Below, piece after piece: positions 1 to 11,547 of a stretch of DNA of 64,000 nucleotides (positions are counted from its first letter, which is position 1; each line of letters opens with the position of its first letter). Where the stretch lies: contig JAVMKO010000001.1 in assembly GCA_032164245.1 (NCBI GenBank), forward strand, positions 291,325,041 through 291,389,040. The letters run 5' to 3'. Position numbers and translations under genes: made by a program. The DNA comes from Sternotherus odoratus. Its lineage: Eukaryota > Chordata > Testudines > Kinosternidae. Below the pieces are notes generated by a model. It searched no databases, was not told where the DNA came from, and worked only from the letters and a program-made list of their open reading frames with translations.

Positions 1-913
1 ATGATGGGATAACCAAATTCACACAATAATACAAGTTAGAAAAAAACCTAGGGCAATTCTAACAGTTATTTATAGAGGATGCTAAATATGCATGACACTT
101 TATAGAAAGTGAAAGAAACAAATAATCCTTGGCCCACAGAGCAGATCCAAGATACTGCATCTAACCAGAGTCTTCCTGGTCCAAAGGAAGAATTTCCCTA
201 ATAAATTAAAAACTTTGAAGTTGGTTTCAAAGAGCTAGCTGGGGAAATTGACAGACACCAAATAAAATGTATTGGCCCAGAATTCATTTAATTTGTGCTT
301 CTGCAGTGAACGGCAGTGGACAAATCCTGGTCATTTTGCTTTTTTACACACAGAGAACCTTTTCTTTTAAAGAAGTGTTTTGCACAGCTTGAAGGCGACA
401 CCCACTCTAAAATTAACTACCTTACAACTGATCTGATATGCACATTTAAGAAGTGGCTTCTGATTTATAAAGAGGCTTTTTACAGTTGAATTACTACTGT
501 TTGATTACCAGTTTGAAGCAGACTTCAAGGCTTGACAGTGCAAGTGAAAAATACGATAAAAATAGCAACCTCTTCCCAAATTGTGGAACAACCAGGATGA
601 AAGTGGGCAATGACTAGATGGTGTGTTAATAGATTGTGTTATGTATGAACAGATGACCAACATACCTAACAATTCAAATGAAAGGCAACTCAATATACAC
701 CAAATCTGCCAATGACTAGACACTCTAAATGCTAATTGATAGGTATGCTATCTACAGACCAGTAATTTAGGAAGTGGTGAATCTAAACCACAAAGTAAGG
801 CAGAACCATCCCACTTATTCTGATAAAGACAGTGTTTAATCCTATCCTAAACCGGTCTTTAAAATAAAACAGCCCTAATTGCAGGGGTTTTTGGACACAG
901 TGCTGTCTACATT
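1..913. other. Unassigned AT-rich sequence
   Basis: No coding region, RNA gene or recognisable transposon was seen. The only open frame of note (minus strand, about 72 codons) resembles no family I know. This could be intronic or intergenic DNA. Confidence 0.5.
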
Positions 914-921
914 GTCTAGAG

Positions 922-1305
922 CAGGGGTGGCCAACCTATGGCTCCAGAGCCACATGCATCTCTTCAGAAGTTAATATGTGACTCTTTGTATAGGCACCGA
1001 CTCGGAGGCTGGAGCTATAGGTTTCAACTTTCCAATGTGCCAGGGAGTACTCACTGCTCGACCCCTGGCTCTGCCATATTCCCTACCCCCACTCCACACC
1101 TTCCGACCCCCTTCGCTGAGCCTGCCGTGCCCTCGCTCCTACCCCCCTCCCCCAGAGCCTCCTGCACACCACAAAACAGCTGACCAGGAGGTGCAGGGAA
1201 GGAAGGGGGGGAGCTGATAGGGGAATGCTGATATATTACTGTGGCTCTTTAACAATGTACACTGGTAAATTCTGGCTCCTTCTCAGGCTCAGGTTGGCCA
1301 CCCTG
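922..1305. mobile_element. Non-autonomous hAT element, 384 bp
   Basis: The ends are inverted repeats: CAGGGGTGGCCAACCT at the left and AGGTTGGCCACCCTG at the right. The flanks carry an 8 bp target duplication, GTCTAGAG (914-921) and GTCTAGCG (1306-1313), matching at 7 of 8 bases. An 8 bp duplication with CAGGG-type ends is typical of hAT transposons. The interior is C-rich and codes for no transposase, so it would have moved only with help from an autonomous relative. Confidence 0.9.
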
Positions 1306-1313
1306 GTCTAGCG

Positions 1314-2639
1314 AGTGTAACCACAGAGTAAAATGAACTAGTCTGACCATGTAAATGCATGGAGGAACTTTCTCATGTAGACAAACCATTATAGAGAACT
1401 ATTCTCTGAGCTCCCATTGTTCCTTTGCAGAGATGTCAATCAAAAGCCAGTACAAACAGAATCAGAACTAATCTTTAAAGTTTCACACACAGCACCTTCG
1501 TGCCCAACAGTGTGCGCCTTTCGAAGCATTTCAGAGTACTGTACATCCATATTTCCTTTCCTTTCCTCCCCCTCCCCACCAGAAAAACACACACAAGCAG
1601 ACAATGTATGTATGAGTAATTACAAATCAAATTGTTTGCTCTATGCTTCTTCTCCTCCTAAAGATAGGAAGTGTTGCAAAATTGGAAGAGGACAGATTTC
1701 CAAGACTGAAGTATCCTGCTTTGCCATCTGGTCCAAGACATCTGAATCTCTGTAGTTTTAAATGCCAGAAAGTGCAAAGGCAAACAGTTTCCAATGCCTG
1801 GAAGTCTATTCACCAAGTAGTACAGGGGAATTGCAGAGGGAAGGGGGTGTAAATAGAACAAATATTCTCCAAGCATGTCTCATTCATTCCCAAGCCCCTT
1901 CATTCATTCTTGCTTCACTTCCTTTCAGAATTTCCTCCTTTTCTGGTGCCTTCTTTGCAAGGAAGGCAAAAGGCCATGGATTCTCCTGCACATTTCCCCC
2001 CTGGCAATATAAATAAAGAATAAAGGAGATTTAATAACAACAAAGCTAACCCCCTGGAAGGTGTCACCAGGCAGAAACATGCTGTCAGACTTATTAAGAC
2101 ACTAAGGGAGGTTTCTAATTGTCTGCATTGACCCAGGGTGCTCCTCCTGACTAAACTAATGAGGCTGCATTAATCTACCTCAGGCTCCCGGATTTTGCTG
2201 GCTCAGGATTTTAAGACATGAGATAACCCCCTAGTCTGAAAAATACCACACACGGCTCTGAAGGATGCCAGTGCAGTGCAGATGCTCTCCGTTTTGATGT
2301 GAGCACACACATACTTAACACAGCCTTAAAAACAAAGCCCGAGGCAACCCAGATGAAATGCAATGATCACCATCTGCTGGCTTACATACCCCCGGCACCC
2401 TACAACCCCAGACTGGGTGCCCCCTCTCCAGTTGGGCCACGGGCACCCATGCTCGGTAGGATTTGCACAAACAACTCGATGTGGAAAGTGAAGTCCCTGG
2501 TGCCCAGCACCTCCATGGCATCCCATGCGGACAGGAGAGACAGCCACAAACTTTGGACGGGCAGAGAGCAAGGTGCGAGGGTGACTGTCATGCCAGGGGC
2601 TCTGCATCTCATTGCCATCCGAGAGCCACCCCTACCCCT
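1314..2639. other. Unassigned single-copy-looking sequence
   Basis: No repeat family or gene was recognised. The stretch becomes GC-richer towards the CpG island on its right, so it could be the start of an intron if the candidate minus-strand exon at 2966-3300 is real. Confidence 0.4.
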
Positions 2640-3340
2640 CTCCAGGGGATCCCACCCCAGGGCTGCTCCACTAAGCCAGCTGCTAGCCAACGGGGCTAGC
2701 AGCCCACCTGGCCGGTCCCTGATTAAGGGGAGGTGGACGAACATCTCCCCTAGTGGGGAGCGCCCCATCCAGAGGAGACTCCCCCCAAAACATCTCCCCC
2801 CCCCCAACCCAACCCAGCTCCCCAGGGAGCAGCCGGGGTCGGGGAGAGGACACGGGGAGGAGAGAGACGCCCCTGGGTTTCCACGCCCGCCCCCCCCCCA
2901 GACCCTGGGAAAGGGGGTCACACGCCCGGGGGGCTCCCCTCCTGTCCCCGGGCAGCGGCGCTCACCTGGGGGAGCCGCTCCCGGCAACTTCCAGCGGCTG
3001 CTCCCGGCCGCGCGGGGCGGAGTCCCCCGGGGCTGCCCTGGGAGCCGCGCGAAGCGGGGAACCTGCCGCTTCCTCCCCGGCGCCCGGGCGCGGCGGGCGG
3101 CGCCTCTCCAGGAGGGACCCGGGGCAGCGGCAGAGCCCGCGGGGGGAGGAGGAACCCGGCCGCCGGCTCGACTCGCTCAGCGCCGCCCCGATGTCAGCCT
3201 CGGCCCGGAGCCGCGGAGTAAAGCGGCGAGCGCGGCGCGGGGGGGAAGGAAACCGGCCGACTCCGCCCCCGGCTGAACGAGACAGGGCGGGGCGGGGCGA
3301 CCCCGGCTACACCCAGCCCCGGGGACCCGGGAAGAGCGGG
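2640..3340. promoter_or_regulatory. CpG island, candidate promoter
   Basis: This stretch is very GC-rich and dense in CpG, unlike its surroundings. GC-box-like motifs GGGCGGGGCGGGGCG lie at about 3286-3300 and match the usual Sp1 site class. No TATA box is evident, as is common at CpG-island promoters. Long open frames cross it on both strands, but they follow from high GC and show no family resemblance. The candidate splice donor on the minus strand suggests leftward transcription. No downstream coding exon was identified, so the gene is unknown. Confidence 0.65.
2966..3300 (-). other. Candidate untranslated first exon
   Basis: On the minus strand the island contains CCCCAG|GTGAGCGCC, a near-consensus 5' splice site, with the exon ending at 2966 and the intron starting at 2965. 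No ATG was found on the minus strand between 2966 and the GC boxes near 3290, so this would be a 5' untranslated exon. The right limit (transcription start) is only placed by the GC boxes. It is an inference from one splice site and base composition; RNA data would be needed to confirm it. Confidence 0.4.
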
Positions 3341-3509
3341 GCACAGCCTGGGATAGACACACACACACACAACCGGGACCGGGCAGAGCGGGGCACAGCC
3401 TGGGATAGACACACACCCCACAACCGGGACCGGGCAGAGCGGGGCACAGCCTGGGATAGACACACACCCCACAACCGGGACCGGGCAGAGCGGGGCACAG
3501 CCTGAGATA

Positions 3510-3548
<39 letters not shown>

Positions 3549-5210
3549 CCGGGGACCCGGGCAGAGCGGGGCACAGCCTGGGATAGACACACACCCCACA
3601 ACCGGGACCGGGCAGAGCGGGGTCACAGACTGGGATAGATACACACACACATCCCACAACCGGGACCGGGCAGAGCGGGGTCACAGCCTGGGATAGATAC
3701 ACACACACCCCAACCGGGACCGGGCAGAGCGGGGCACAGCCTGAGATAGACACACACACACACACACACACACAACCGGGGACCCGGGCAGAGCGGGGCA
3801 CAGCCTGGGATAGACACACACCCCACAACCGGGACCGGGCAGAGCGGGGCACAGCCTGAGATAAACACACACACACACACACACACACACAACCGGGACC
3901 GGGCAAAAGGGGGTTCACAGCCTGGGATAGATACACACACACACCACACAACCAGGACCGGGCCGAGCGGGGTCACAGCCTGGGATAGATACACACACAC
4001 ACCACACAACCGGGACCGGGCAGAGCGGGGTCACAGCCTGGGATAGACACACACACACCACAACCGGGACCGGGCAGAGCGGGGCACAGCCTGGGATAGA
4101 CACACACACACCCCACAACCGGGACCGGGCAGAGCGGGGCACAGCCTGGGATAGACACACACACCACAACCGGGACCGGGCAGAGCGGGCTCACAGCCTG
4201 GGATAGACACACACACACCACAACCGGGACCGGGCAGAACGGGGTCACAGCCTGGGATAGACACACACACCCCACAACCGGGACCAGGCAGAGCGGGGTC
4301 ACAGCCTGGGATAGACACACACACACCACAACCGGGACCGGGCAGAGCGGGGCACAGCCTGAGATAGACACACACACACACACACACACAACCGGGACCG
4401 GGCAAAAGGGGGTTCATAGCCTGGGATAGATACACACACACACCACACAACCGGGACCGGGCCGAGCGGGGTCACAGCCTGGGATAGATACACACACACA
4501 CCACACAACCGGGACCGGGCAGAGCGGGGTCACAGCCTGGGATAGACACACACACACCACAACCGGGACCGGGCAGAGCGGGGCACAGCCTGGGATAGAC
4601 ACACACACACCCCACAACCGGGACCGGGCAGAGCGGGGCACAGCCTGGGATAGACACACACACCACAACCGGGACCGGGCAGAGCGGGGTCACAGCCTGG
4701 GATAGACACACACACACCACAACCGGGACCGGGCAGAACGGGGTCACAGCCTGGGATAGACACACACACCCCACAACCGGGACCAGGCAGAGCGGGGTCA
4801 CAGCCTGGGATAGACACACACACACACCCCACAACCGGGACTGGGCAGAGCGGGGTCACAGCCTGGGATAGACACACACACACCACAACCGGGACCGGGC
4901 AAAGCGGGGTCACAGCCTGGGATAGACACACACACCCCACAACCGGGACCGGGCAGAGAGGGGTCACAGCCTGGGATAGACACACACACACCACAACCGG
5001 GACTGGGCAGAGCGGAGTCACAGCCTGGGATAGACACACACACACCACAACCGGGACTGGGCAGAACGGGGTCACAGCCTAGGATAGACACCCCCGCCTC
5101 CCAGTTGGGAACCCAGGCACGAAAGGGTCACAGCCTGGGATAGACACACAAACACACAGCTAGGGACCCAGGCAGTGCAGGGTCACAGCCTGGGATAGAC
5201 ACCTCCTACC
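3340..5210. repeat. Minisatellite, about 34 units of 50-60 bp
   Basis: The unit reads roughly CAGCCTGGGATAGA, then a (CA)n run of variable length, then ACAACCGGGACCGGGC and AGAGCGGGGTCA. GGGATAG or a close variant recurs about 34 times. The CA block varies from about 4 to about 20 dinucleotides, so the array is a minisatellite carrying a microsatellite in each unit. A marked variant unit (GGGCAAAAGGGGGTTCA) occurs at 3901 and again at 4400, giving a 499 bp higher-order repeat. Units at 5090-5210 are the most diverged, as expected at an array edge. Open frames on the minus strand here translate into Cys-Val-Cys repeats and are not genes. Confidence 0.95.
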
Positions 5211-6036
5211 CCCAACCTCACTCCATTCACCTTGTCTTAAATTAGGCCCTGATATTTCTAACATTTAAGAACTTACTCATGGAGCAACCCCATAGATTTC
5301 AGTGGGAGGAATCATGTAGGTAAAGTTACACAAATCTAAATGTTTTTTTGGTTTGGAGGCCACCGATTGTGAGCAGGTTGGACCAGGGACTGTCTCTTGC
5401 CATGTGTTTATATGGTGCTGCTCCGGGTGATGGAGCCCTGATCCTGACTGGGCCCCTACATGCTACACACACAGGATAAAGCCATGGTACAACACTCTGC
5501 TGCCAGTTCACTATCAGAGCCAAAACAGAGTCTTTTAGACAAACACAAAGCTTGACTTCACTGAAATAGGAAGAGCACAGTGATAATAAGGTAGCCATTG
5601 TCACACTTTCCAAAAATAGCTCCAAGGCCATTCAAGAAGCTGCATCCTAAGTAGATAAATACATATATGCAACTCTCTATCTATTCCAAGGAGAAAATTG
5701 AGGTAGAGAAAGCAAAACTTAAAGAATGATGCAACAGCCAACACCATAATAAAGCAGATAAGACACAGAGGATAAAATGCAAACAACAAAAGAATGTGAT
5801 TATAGGCAGAATGGTTAACACTGACTATTATTAAAGTTGCATAACGTGTTCCATAACAGCAATTGCCAATCTCAAGCATTCACAGATCATGAGTCAAAAT
5901 CCAAAACATCATGGGATTAGTTTAAAAAGAACCCAAATTATTTGTGCTTTTCAAAATTCATGATTTTTTAGGGTGCACTGGGATCACGTTTTTAAACTTT
6001 TCTCTGCAACCAAGAGGAATGGAAATGGGGTTGGGG

Positions 6037-6067
<31 letters not shown>

Positions 6068-6084
6068 AAATAAAAACTGAGATC
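5211..6084. other. Unassigned sequence with a T/G-rich tract
   Basis: No gene or named repeat was seen. A low-complexity tract of TTTG units lies at about 6030-6070, just before a CR1 3' end. Confidence 0.4.
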
Positions 6085-6183
6085 CTGACTTGTCTGACTA
6101 TTATGTAGTCCTGCCTTGAGTGGAAGGGACTGGACTAGATAGCCTAGTAAGGTTCCTTCCACGCCTACAAATCTATGATTCTG
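6085..6183 (+). mobile_element. CR1 LINE 3' end fragment
   Basis: The stretch contains GGGACTGGACTAGATAGCCT, then a GGTTCCTTCC block, and ends in CTATGATTCTG. This is the characteristic 3' untranslated end of CR1 retrotransposons, which terminate in short ATTCTATG-like repeats. No reverse transcriptase sequence is attached, so it is a severely 5'-truncated copy, as is usual for CR1. Confidence 0.8.
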
Positions 6184-6708
6184 CACTTATCATGCGGATC
6201 CAGGAGCTGGGACTTTAAGAAAAACAAATTGTGAAGAGTTGGCACATTAGGAGAAAATACCTTGTTTTGCCCATGTTAGAAAAATTCTTCTAAGTGCTTT
6301 GTTGAGACAATCTGGTGCTGTCATGCTTTGATCTAAGGAGCATCACCAACCTTCCCACCTTCAGCTCCAAGTGCAAGCTGCATTTCTTGGACCTTGCCTT
6401 CTCTAGCATAAATAGAGAGTAACATGTATATTTAAAAAAACATACCCTATCAAAATACAACACTCCACAGTGCACACTTCTCCTCCAGGGGAAAGGATGA
6501 GAGTACAATGTGACAGATGTTGGTCACATTGCATAATGCACTATTGGAAGATGCTCCCATACTATGGTGATGAACACAATATACCAACCAATATAGAACA
6601 GACTTGAAGTACGATGCAATGTTGCTCTAGTGTTAAGGGTGTGCTTTTTGCTGTGTCTGTGAAAACTGAAAATTCACCTACGTTTGAACAAGTTATAAAC
6701 CTCTAACT
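6184..6708. other. Unassigned sequence
   Basis: No gene or repeat family recognised. Confidence 0.35.
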
Positions 6709-7007
6709 CAGGGTAGGCAAACTTGGCATGGGTGCCAAAGGTGGCACACAAGCTGATTTTCAGTGGCACTCACACTGCCTGGATCCTGGCCACCTGTCTG
6801 GGGGACTCTGCATTTTAATTTAATTTTAAATGAAGCTTCTTAAACATTTTAAAAATCTTATTTACTTTACATACAATAGTTTAGCTATATATTATAGACT
6901 TATAGAAAGAGACCTAAAAACGTTAAAATTACTGGCATGCAAAACCTTAAATTAGAGTGAATAAATGAAGACTCGGCACACCACTTCTGAAAGGTTGCCA
7001 ACCCCTA
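6709..7007. mobile_element. Non-autonomous hAT element, about 300 bp
   Basis: The left end CAGGGTAGGCAAACTT and the right end AGGTTGCCAACCCCTA are imperfect inverted repeats. An internal AT-rich block (TAGACTTATAGAAAGAGACC to CTCGGCACACC) is the reverse complement of the left arm of the hAT at 17376-19407, so both belong to one family in opposite orientation. The 8 bp target duplication cannot be recognised with confidence. There is no transposase. Confidence 0.75.
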
Positions 7008-7860
7008 ACTAATCTCAGTTGTCACATTCTCTGTAGAAACTTGTTAGAGTTAGACTGGTACAGATTCTGTCTGCACTGAGCATGCTCCAGCCCAGGGCTT
7101 TAGAGACTGAACAGGTCTTTTCCAACAATAGATCCTTCCAGCTCCAAGAAGGTCTCTAGGCACAAGAACGGAAAGCAGGCAGACTCTCTCCACTGTGCTC
7201 TCAATGCTCCTGCTGCTGAAACCCAGGTAGCCTGCGGAAGTAGAAGGAGGCATCTGACTGGAGTGCAAAGAGATGAAAGCCAGGCCTTTGGGGAGGTGGA
7301 GTTGCAGTAGCCAGAGGGGGAGGGACAGCAGAGGGGGTGCACAGAAGAGGGGCAGGAACTACAAGGATGGGGGAGACCTGGATAGGAGCAGAGGCAGACG
7401 GGACAAGTTGGGGATACAGTGGGACTTCAGCACCTGGAACTGAACCCAGGAGTCCTGGCTTTCCTCTGCTGTCAGTAAGTAGCTTTGAGACCCAACAGTT
7501 TTTTTGTCTAGTGAAAAAAAATGTCTCTGGAACCTTATCTCCCCATTTACATTAATTCTTATGGGGAATTGCTTGACATTGTTTCGCTTAAAGTCACATT
7601 TTCCAGGAACATAACTACAATGTTAAGTGAGGCGTTCCTGTAGTTGTTATTGTTCAGTTGTTTTCCAGTTTTTTATTTGAAATTTTGCAAAAGTTCTGAG
7701 CATTCACAAATGCAGTTGATGTCAACCGGAGCTGTGCTTTGAACATATTAAATGCAATAAAAATGCTAAGTTCTCTGAGAAAACAAAACGGCCCTAGATA
7801 TCAAGTTGGACACCTAAAAGTAGTAGACACCTCAGACAATTTTGGCTTTCGTATCGCTGT
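7008..7860. other. Unassigned sequence
   Basis: Nothing recognised. Short open frames on both strands at about 7050-7555 lack family features. Confidence 0.35.
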
Positions 7861-7990
7861 GCCCCAGTGGTTTTCCTGTGAAAATGGGATAATAATAGCA
7901 CCTAATACCTTGGGGTGCTGTAAAGATTAATTCGCTAATGTTTATGAAGCACTCAGATACTATGATGCGAGTACCACAGAAATGCTCATG
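7861..7990 (+). mobile_element. MIR-like SINE fragment
   Basis: The block GAAAATGGGATAATAATAGC, followed by a GTGCTGTAAAGATTAATT segment and a GAAGCACTCAGATACTATG tail, matches the core and 3' part of MIR/CORE-SINEs. The tRNA-like head is missing. Confidence 0.65.
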
Positions 7991-9769
7991 AGGAAATACA
8001 GTGCATAGGCATTGGGTAGTATCTCTTTAAATGGTTTGTGATCCCTTTAGTGGCCCTCGTTTTCAGTGTTTCAGAACCCTGCCAGAGCAGCAGTGTGTAC
8101 ATGGAGCCAGGATGTCGTATATAGCTAGTGAACATGGTTATTTGGACCCCACTGTGTCATGGGGTTCTTTCATATTAAGTGTGTTGTGTAAAGAGCAAAA
8201 AAGTCACAACAGGAAATTACTAGTTTTGTATACAGTGCAGGGTTTTGGATGGTGTGAGTTAACTACATCCTGGGGCCAGACATTGAATGAGGAGGATAAA
8301 AAGAAATATTGAATAACTACCCATTCAATGAATGAAGCAGGGTTCCTGTGGGGGGAAAAATCATATGTGATCATGTAATTAACAACTGGGCAATATTGCA
8401 TGGAGGCTAAATTAAGGTTGCATGGGCAACCTGACTTTTGAATCCTGGCTTTTGCAACTCTAATGTTCTTTTAATGTAATTTTTGGAATGGAATATGCAA
8501 CCCCTGCTCAACTAGTTGCCTGGGTTTATACGTGGTTGCACACAGCCCATCCCCACAGTACCCAAAACAAGTGCCACCAACCTATGCAACCCAGATTTCA
8601 GCATTTGTGAAGTACTAGGGGGGGTTGAAAGATGCTGGAGCTGTTGATGAAACTTAATTCCCAATCAGGCCACCCCAAAGTTCTACAGCCAGACCTCATA
8701 GTACTCTGTGGCACTGCAGGCTGTAGGGAATTCTGGGGGGAGGATGCTTTGTGGATACATTGGAAATATTGGAAAGGATTGGATGGGGATGCTCTATTCC
8801 TTTTCGATGGGGGAGATGTTAGTGGTATTTCTGTGCCAGCTGTGATTCTCAATGACCTGAGAAGGATGGCAACACAACTACCCCCTCAGAAATGCCAAAC
8901 TGATGGTGGACTGTTGCCTTTGGCAGACTCAGTGGAGAACTGAGATGCCTATGTGATTGCTGCCCTCTTAGGCTGACAATAGGGTTTAAATCAGGGACCT
9001 CCAGAAGTAAAAAACAGGAGTCCCTACAGTTGGAGCAAAAGCACCAGCCGTTGTTGCTATGGGATGTAGCAGATTCACATCCTCTGTAAAGTGGTTCCCA
9101 GAAGGGACATGGAACACACACTGACCAGTGGGTTATACCAACTGAAGGGCAATGACCAAGACCTGAAGTAAATCCCCACAGTCATTGCAGATCATGGCAC
9201 AGAGACAAGAATGGGAAGGGACGTGCTACTGTTTTGCTCATGGTGATATTTGGAAAGTGGAAGTCAGAGACACGGGGTCGGCATGTTCCTGTGTTTGTGT
9301 GAATACATTTTTATTAATACACTTTTTTCCAGTACTTTAATTCAGAGACATTCAGTACTTAATGGACGTAATTGAGTTTTGATTGAAAGTGTCCCCGTAT
9401 GCCATTTGATTTCCCTCTGAAGAGCTGATAGTGACAGCTTTAGACTCCATGTCATCAGTGGTCTATCTGGAGGAGTTGATTAGTTCTTAGTTGCACTCCC
9501 AAGAGTTGCTGTGTGTTTGCAGGAAGGGTGGTTGACTCCTGAGTGAGCTGTTTACTTTGGATGCTTTCAGAAAGGTTCTGAATAACTTTTTTAAACTGTT
9601 GTGTGAAAGTTTCACCAGTCTGCAATGCGAGATTTTGTTTATTTACAGTGGATTTGAATTCTTTCCAAGCTAGGAGGCAACGAACAAGGCAACCTTTCCT
9701 CGAATCCTAAATCCAGTCCATTGTGAGGACATAGGATGTGGAGAGCAAGGGGGGAAATTATTTTGCAAG
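7991..9769. other. Unassigned sequence
   Basis: No gene or repeat identified. Open frames of up to about 100 codons at 8031-8943 overlap on opposite strands and have no recognisable domains, so they are not called as genes. Confidence 0.35.
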
Positions 9770-9892
9770 TAGTGTTGCCAGTTTTGGTTGGACATATTCC
9801 TGGAGGTTTCATCACATGATGTAATCTTTAATTAAAGATTAATCTTTAATTCTTGGAGTCTCAAGGACAGCCCTGGAGAGTTGGCAACTCTC
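9770..9892. mobile_element. Short MITE, copy 1 (about 123 bp)
   Basis: The ends AGTGTTGCCAGTTTTGG and GAGTTGGCAACTCTC form an imperfect inverted repeat. The interior (ATATTCCTGGAGGTTTCATC and a palindromic CTTTAATTAAAGATTAATC block) recurs at 47861-47981. Two dispersed copies with inverted ends support a small DNA transposon; the superfamily is not determined. Confidence 0.7.
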
Positions 9893-10385
9893 ATTGCAGA
9901 CCCATTCCAAGTTACTGGGGCTGGCTCTGGCCACATTCCAGCACGGGAACACAAAGAAGAGTTATTGTTCCCTCTCAGCTAGGAACAGTAGAGGAAGAGT
10001 TACAGAGCATAAATCATCCCTGCGCCTGAATATGAGGAGAAGTTACAAGGATATCTCTATCCCTTTCAAAAACCCAGCAGGAGAATTTACTGGAGATACT
10101 CTACAACCCCCACTGAAAACCCAGGGGATTAGGAGATTTTTTTATTTATTTATTTTTTAATGTCCCACACCTCATCCAGGAAACTCTAGGAGATGGAAAC
10201 ACCCTGGACAAGAAAATCAAAGAAGATGGTTCTACATACACCCTGTTCAAGACACAGGTCAAGGCCAGAAAGTAGTTAAAGATTAGGAGTCAGGAGTAAG
10301 ACTCCAGGATTCCAGCAACTGGACAGGAAAAGGGAGTGGGAGGTGCTTCCAAGGATATACTACATCCTGTCTAAGCACTCCCAGG
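9893..10385. other. Unassigned sequence
   Basis: Nothing recognised apart from a short T-rich tract at about 10136-10160. Confidence 0.35.
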
Positions 10386-10810
10386 CAGGGCCGGCGACAG
10401 GGGGGTACTACGGGTACAGCTGTACCGGGCCCCCCGACTTTAGGGGGGCCCCGGTACACAGCTGTACCCGTTGTGTCCCCCCTTGTCGCCGGACCTGGAG
10501 AGGGGGGAAGGGGCGGGGAGGCGGCGCAGCTCTCCCCCGGACAAGCGAGCCTGGCCCCGGCAGGAGCTGTGAGCCTGGCCGGCGGCAGCAGCACTGTCCG
10601 GGGGAGGAGAAGGGGGGGGAGAAAGGGCAGCTCACGCCGCTCTTGCTCCCGCTGCCGCCAGCTGTCAGCTGGCGGGCGGGGGGAGCGCCGGCTGGGCTGG
10701 GCTGGGCTGGGCTGGGGGGGGGCCCAGCCGCTGTCGGCTGGGCTGGGGGGGGGGGAGCGGCTGGGCTGGGGGGGGACTATGGGGCTGCTCCCAGGGACTA
10801 TGAAGAGAAT
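10386..10810. mobile_element. GC-rich hAT-like element with terminal hairpin
   Basis: The left end CAGGGCCGGCG resembles hAT termini. Immediately inside is a large imperfect palindrome (10391-10434 with 10443-10492). The rest is GC-rich and includes a (GGGCT)n tract at about 10690-10720 and G runs. No matching right end or target duplication was found, so the right border is placed only where base composition falls. The superfamily assignment is tentative. Confidence 0.5.
10391..10492. repeat. Large inverted repeat (hairpin)
   Basis: The left arm begins CCGGCGACAGGGGGG and contains GGGTACAGCTG. The right arm, read in reverse complement, begins CCGGCGACAAGGGGGG and contains GGGTACAGCTG. The arms are about 44-50 bp with a few indels and flank an 8 bp spacer, so DNA or RNA could fold into a long stem. 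Confidence 0.9.
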
Positions 10811-11227
10811 AAATTATTGAATTGCTCAAATGTCAATGTGAGGAAACAGGGAATAGCAGGGCCCCCCTTGGTCCTGCCTCTGCTTTACTCCAAAAACCAC
10901 TCCAAGACCTTCTGGCTCAGCAGGCACCAGTGCAGTTTATTTACATAATGCCAATGCACCATCGTCTCACCAAGTACAACTTGGGGGTTACAGCCTTGAG
11001 GATTCCTTAGCCTCTGGACCCAGGAGGCCTGGCCTGGCCTGGCCTGGCCTGGCCGTCCTGTCTGCCTCTGGGCCTGTACACAGCCCCAGACTAATTGGGC
11101 TGGCAGCTATTTCCCCTTTGTCCATCAGGTACAGGTGTCTCCAGCCAGCTCCGATTTACCTCCTTTAATTAGAAGTGGAGTGACAGAGGGCTGGCTGAGC
11201 CATGCCTGCTCAGAACCCTGATACACA
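10811..11227. other. Unassigned, with a (GGCCT)n run
   Basis: A pentamer run of GGCCT occupies about 11026-11054. The stretch also contains TTTATT at about 10937, an inverted polyadenylation-like signal. It may be a decayed LTR read on the minus strand, but no ends or target duplication were found. Confidence 0.35.
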
Positions 11228-11547
11228 GAGGAATAAAAAAGAGGAACTGGAATTGCTCATTTTTTAGCATAAATTTGATCCATTTGGTGTTACTGAAACC
11301 TGGTGGGATGATTCGCACAATTGGAATGTTAAACTCAAGGATTGTAATTGTTTAGGAAGGATCACGTAGGCCAAAACAGAAAGGGGAGGGGGGGGCATGC
11401 TATATTAAAAATGGCATTACAGTTTCTGAGTCACTAATAACTCAGAAGAAAATGATCTTGAATGCTTATGGATCAATGTCCTGACAGATAAAGCACAAGA
11501 TGGGGTGGGAGTTGATGTCTGCTATAGACCACCAAATCACACTAGGA

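Noticed and set aside
2299..3276. 325-codon plus-strand open frame through the CpG island
   Set aside because: Arg/Pro/Gly-rich composition follows from GC content, several other frames are open too, and no domain is visible.
3177..5091. Many long minus-strand frames rich in CVCV and PGCDPALPGPG
   Set aside because: They are translations of the CA/CCGGGACCGGGC minisatellite in more than one frame, not a secreted Cys-rich protein.
3340..5210. CRISPR-like array
   Set aside because: The units are contiguous and wholly repeated with no unique spacers; the variation is CA-run length. The host is a vertebrate.
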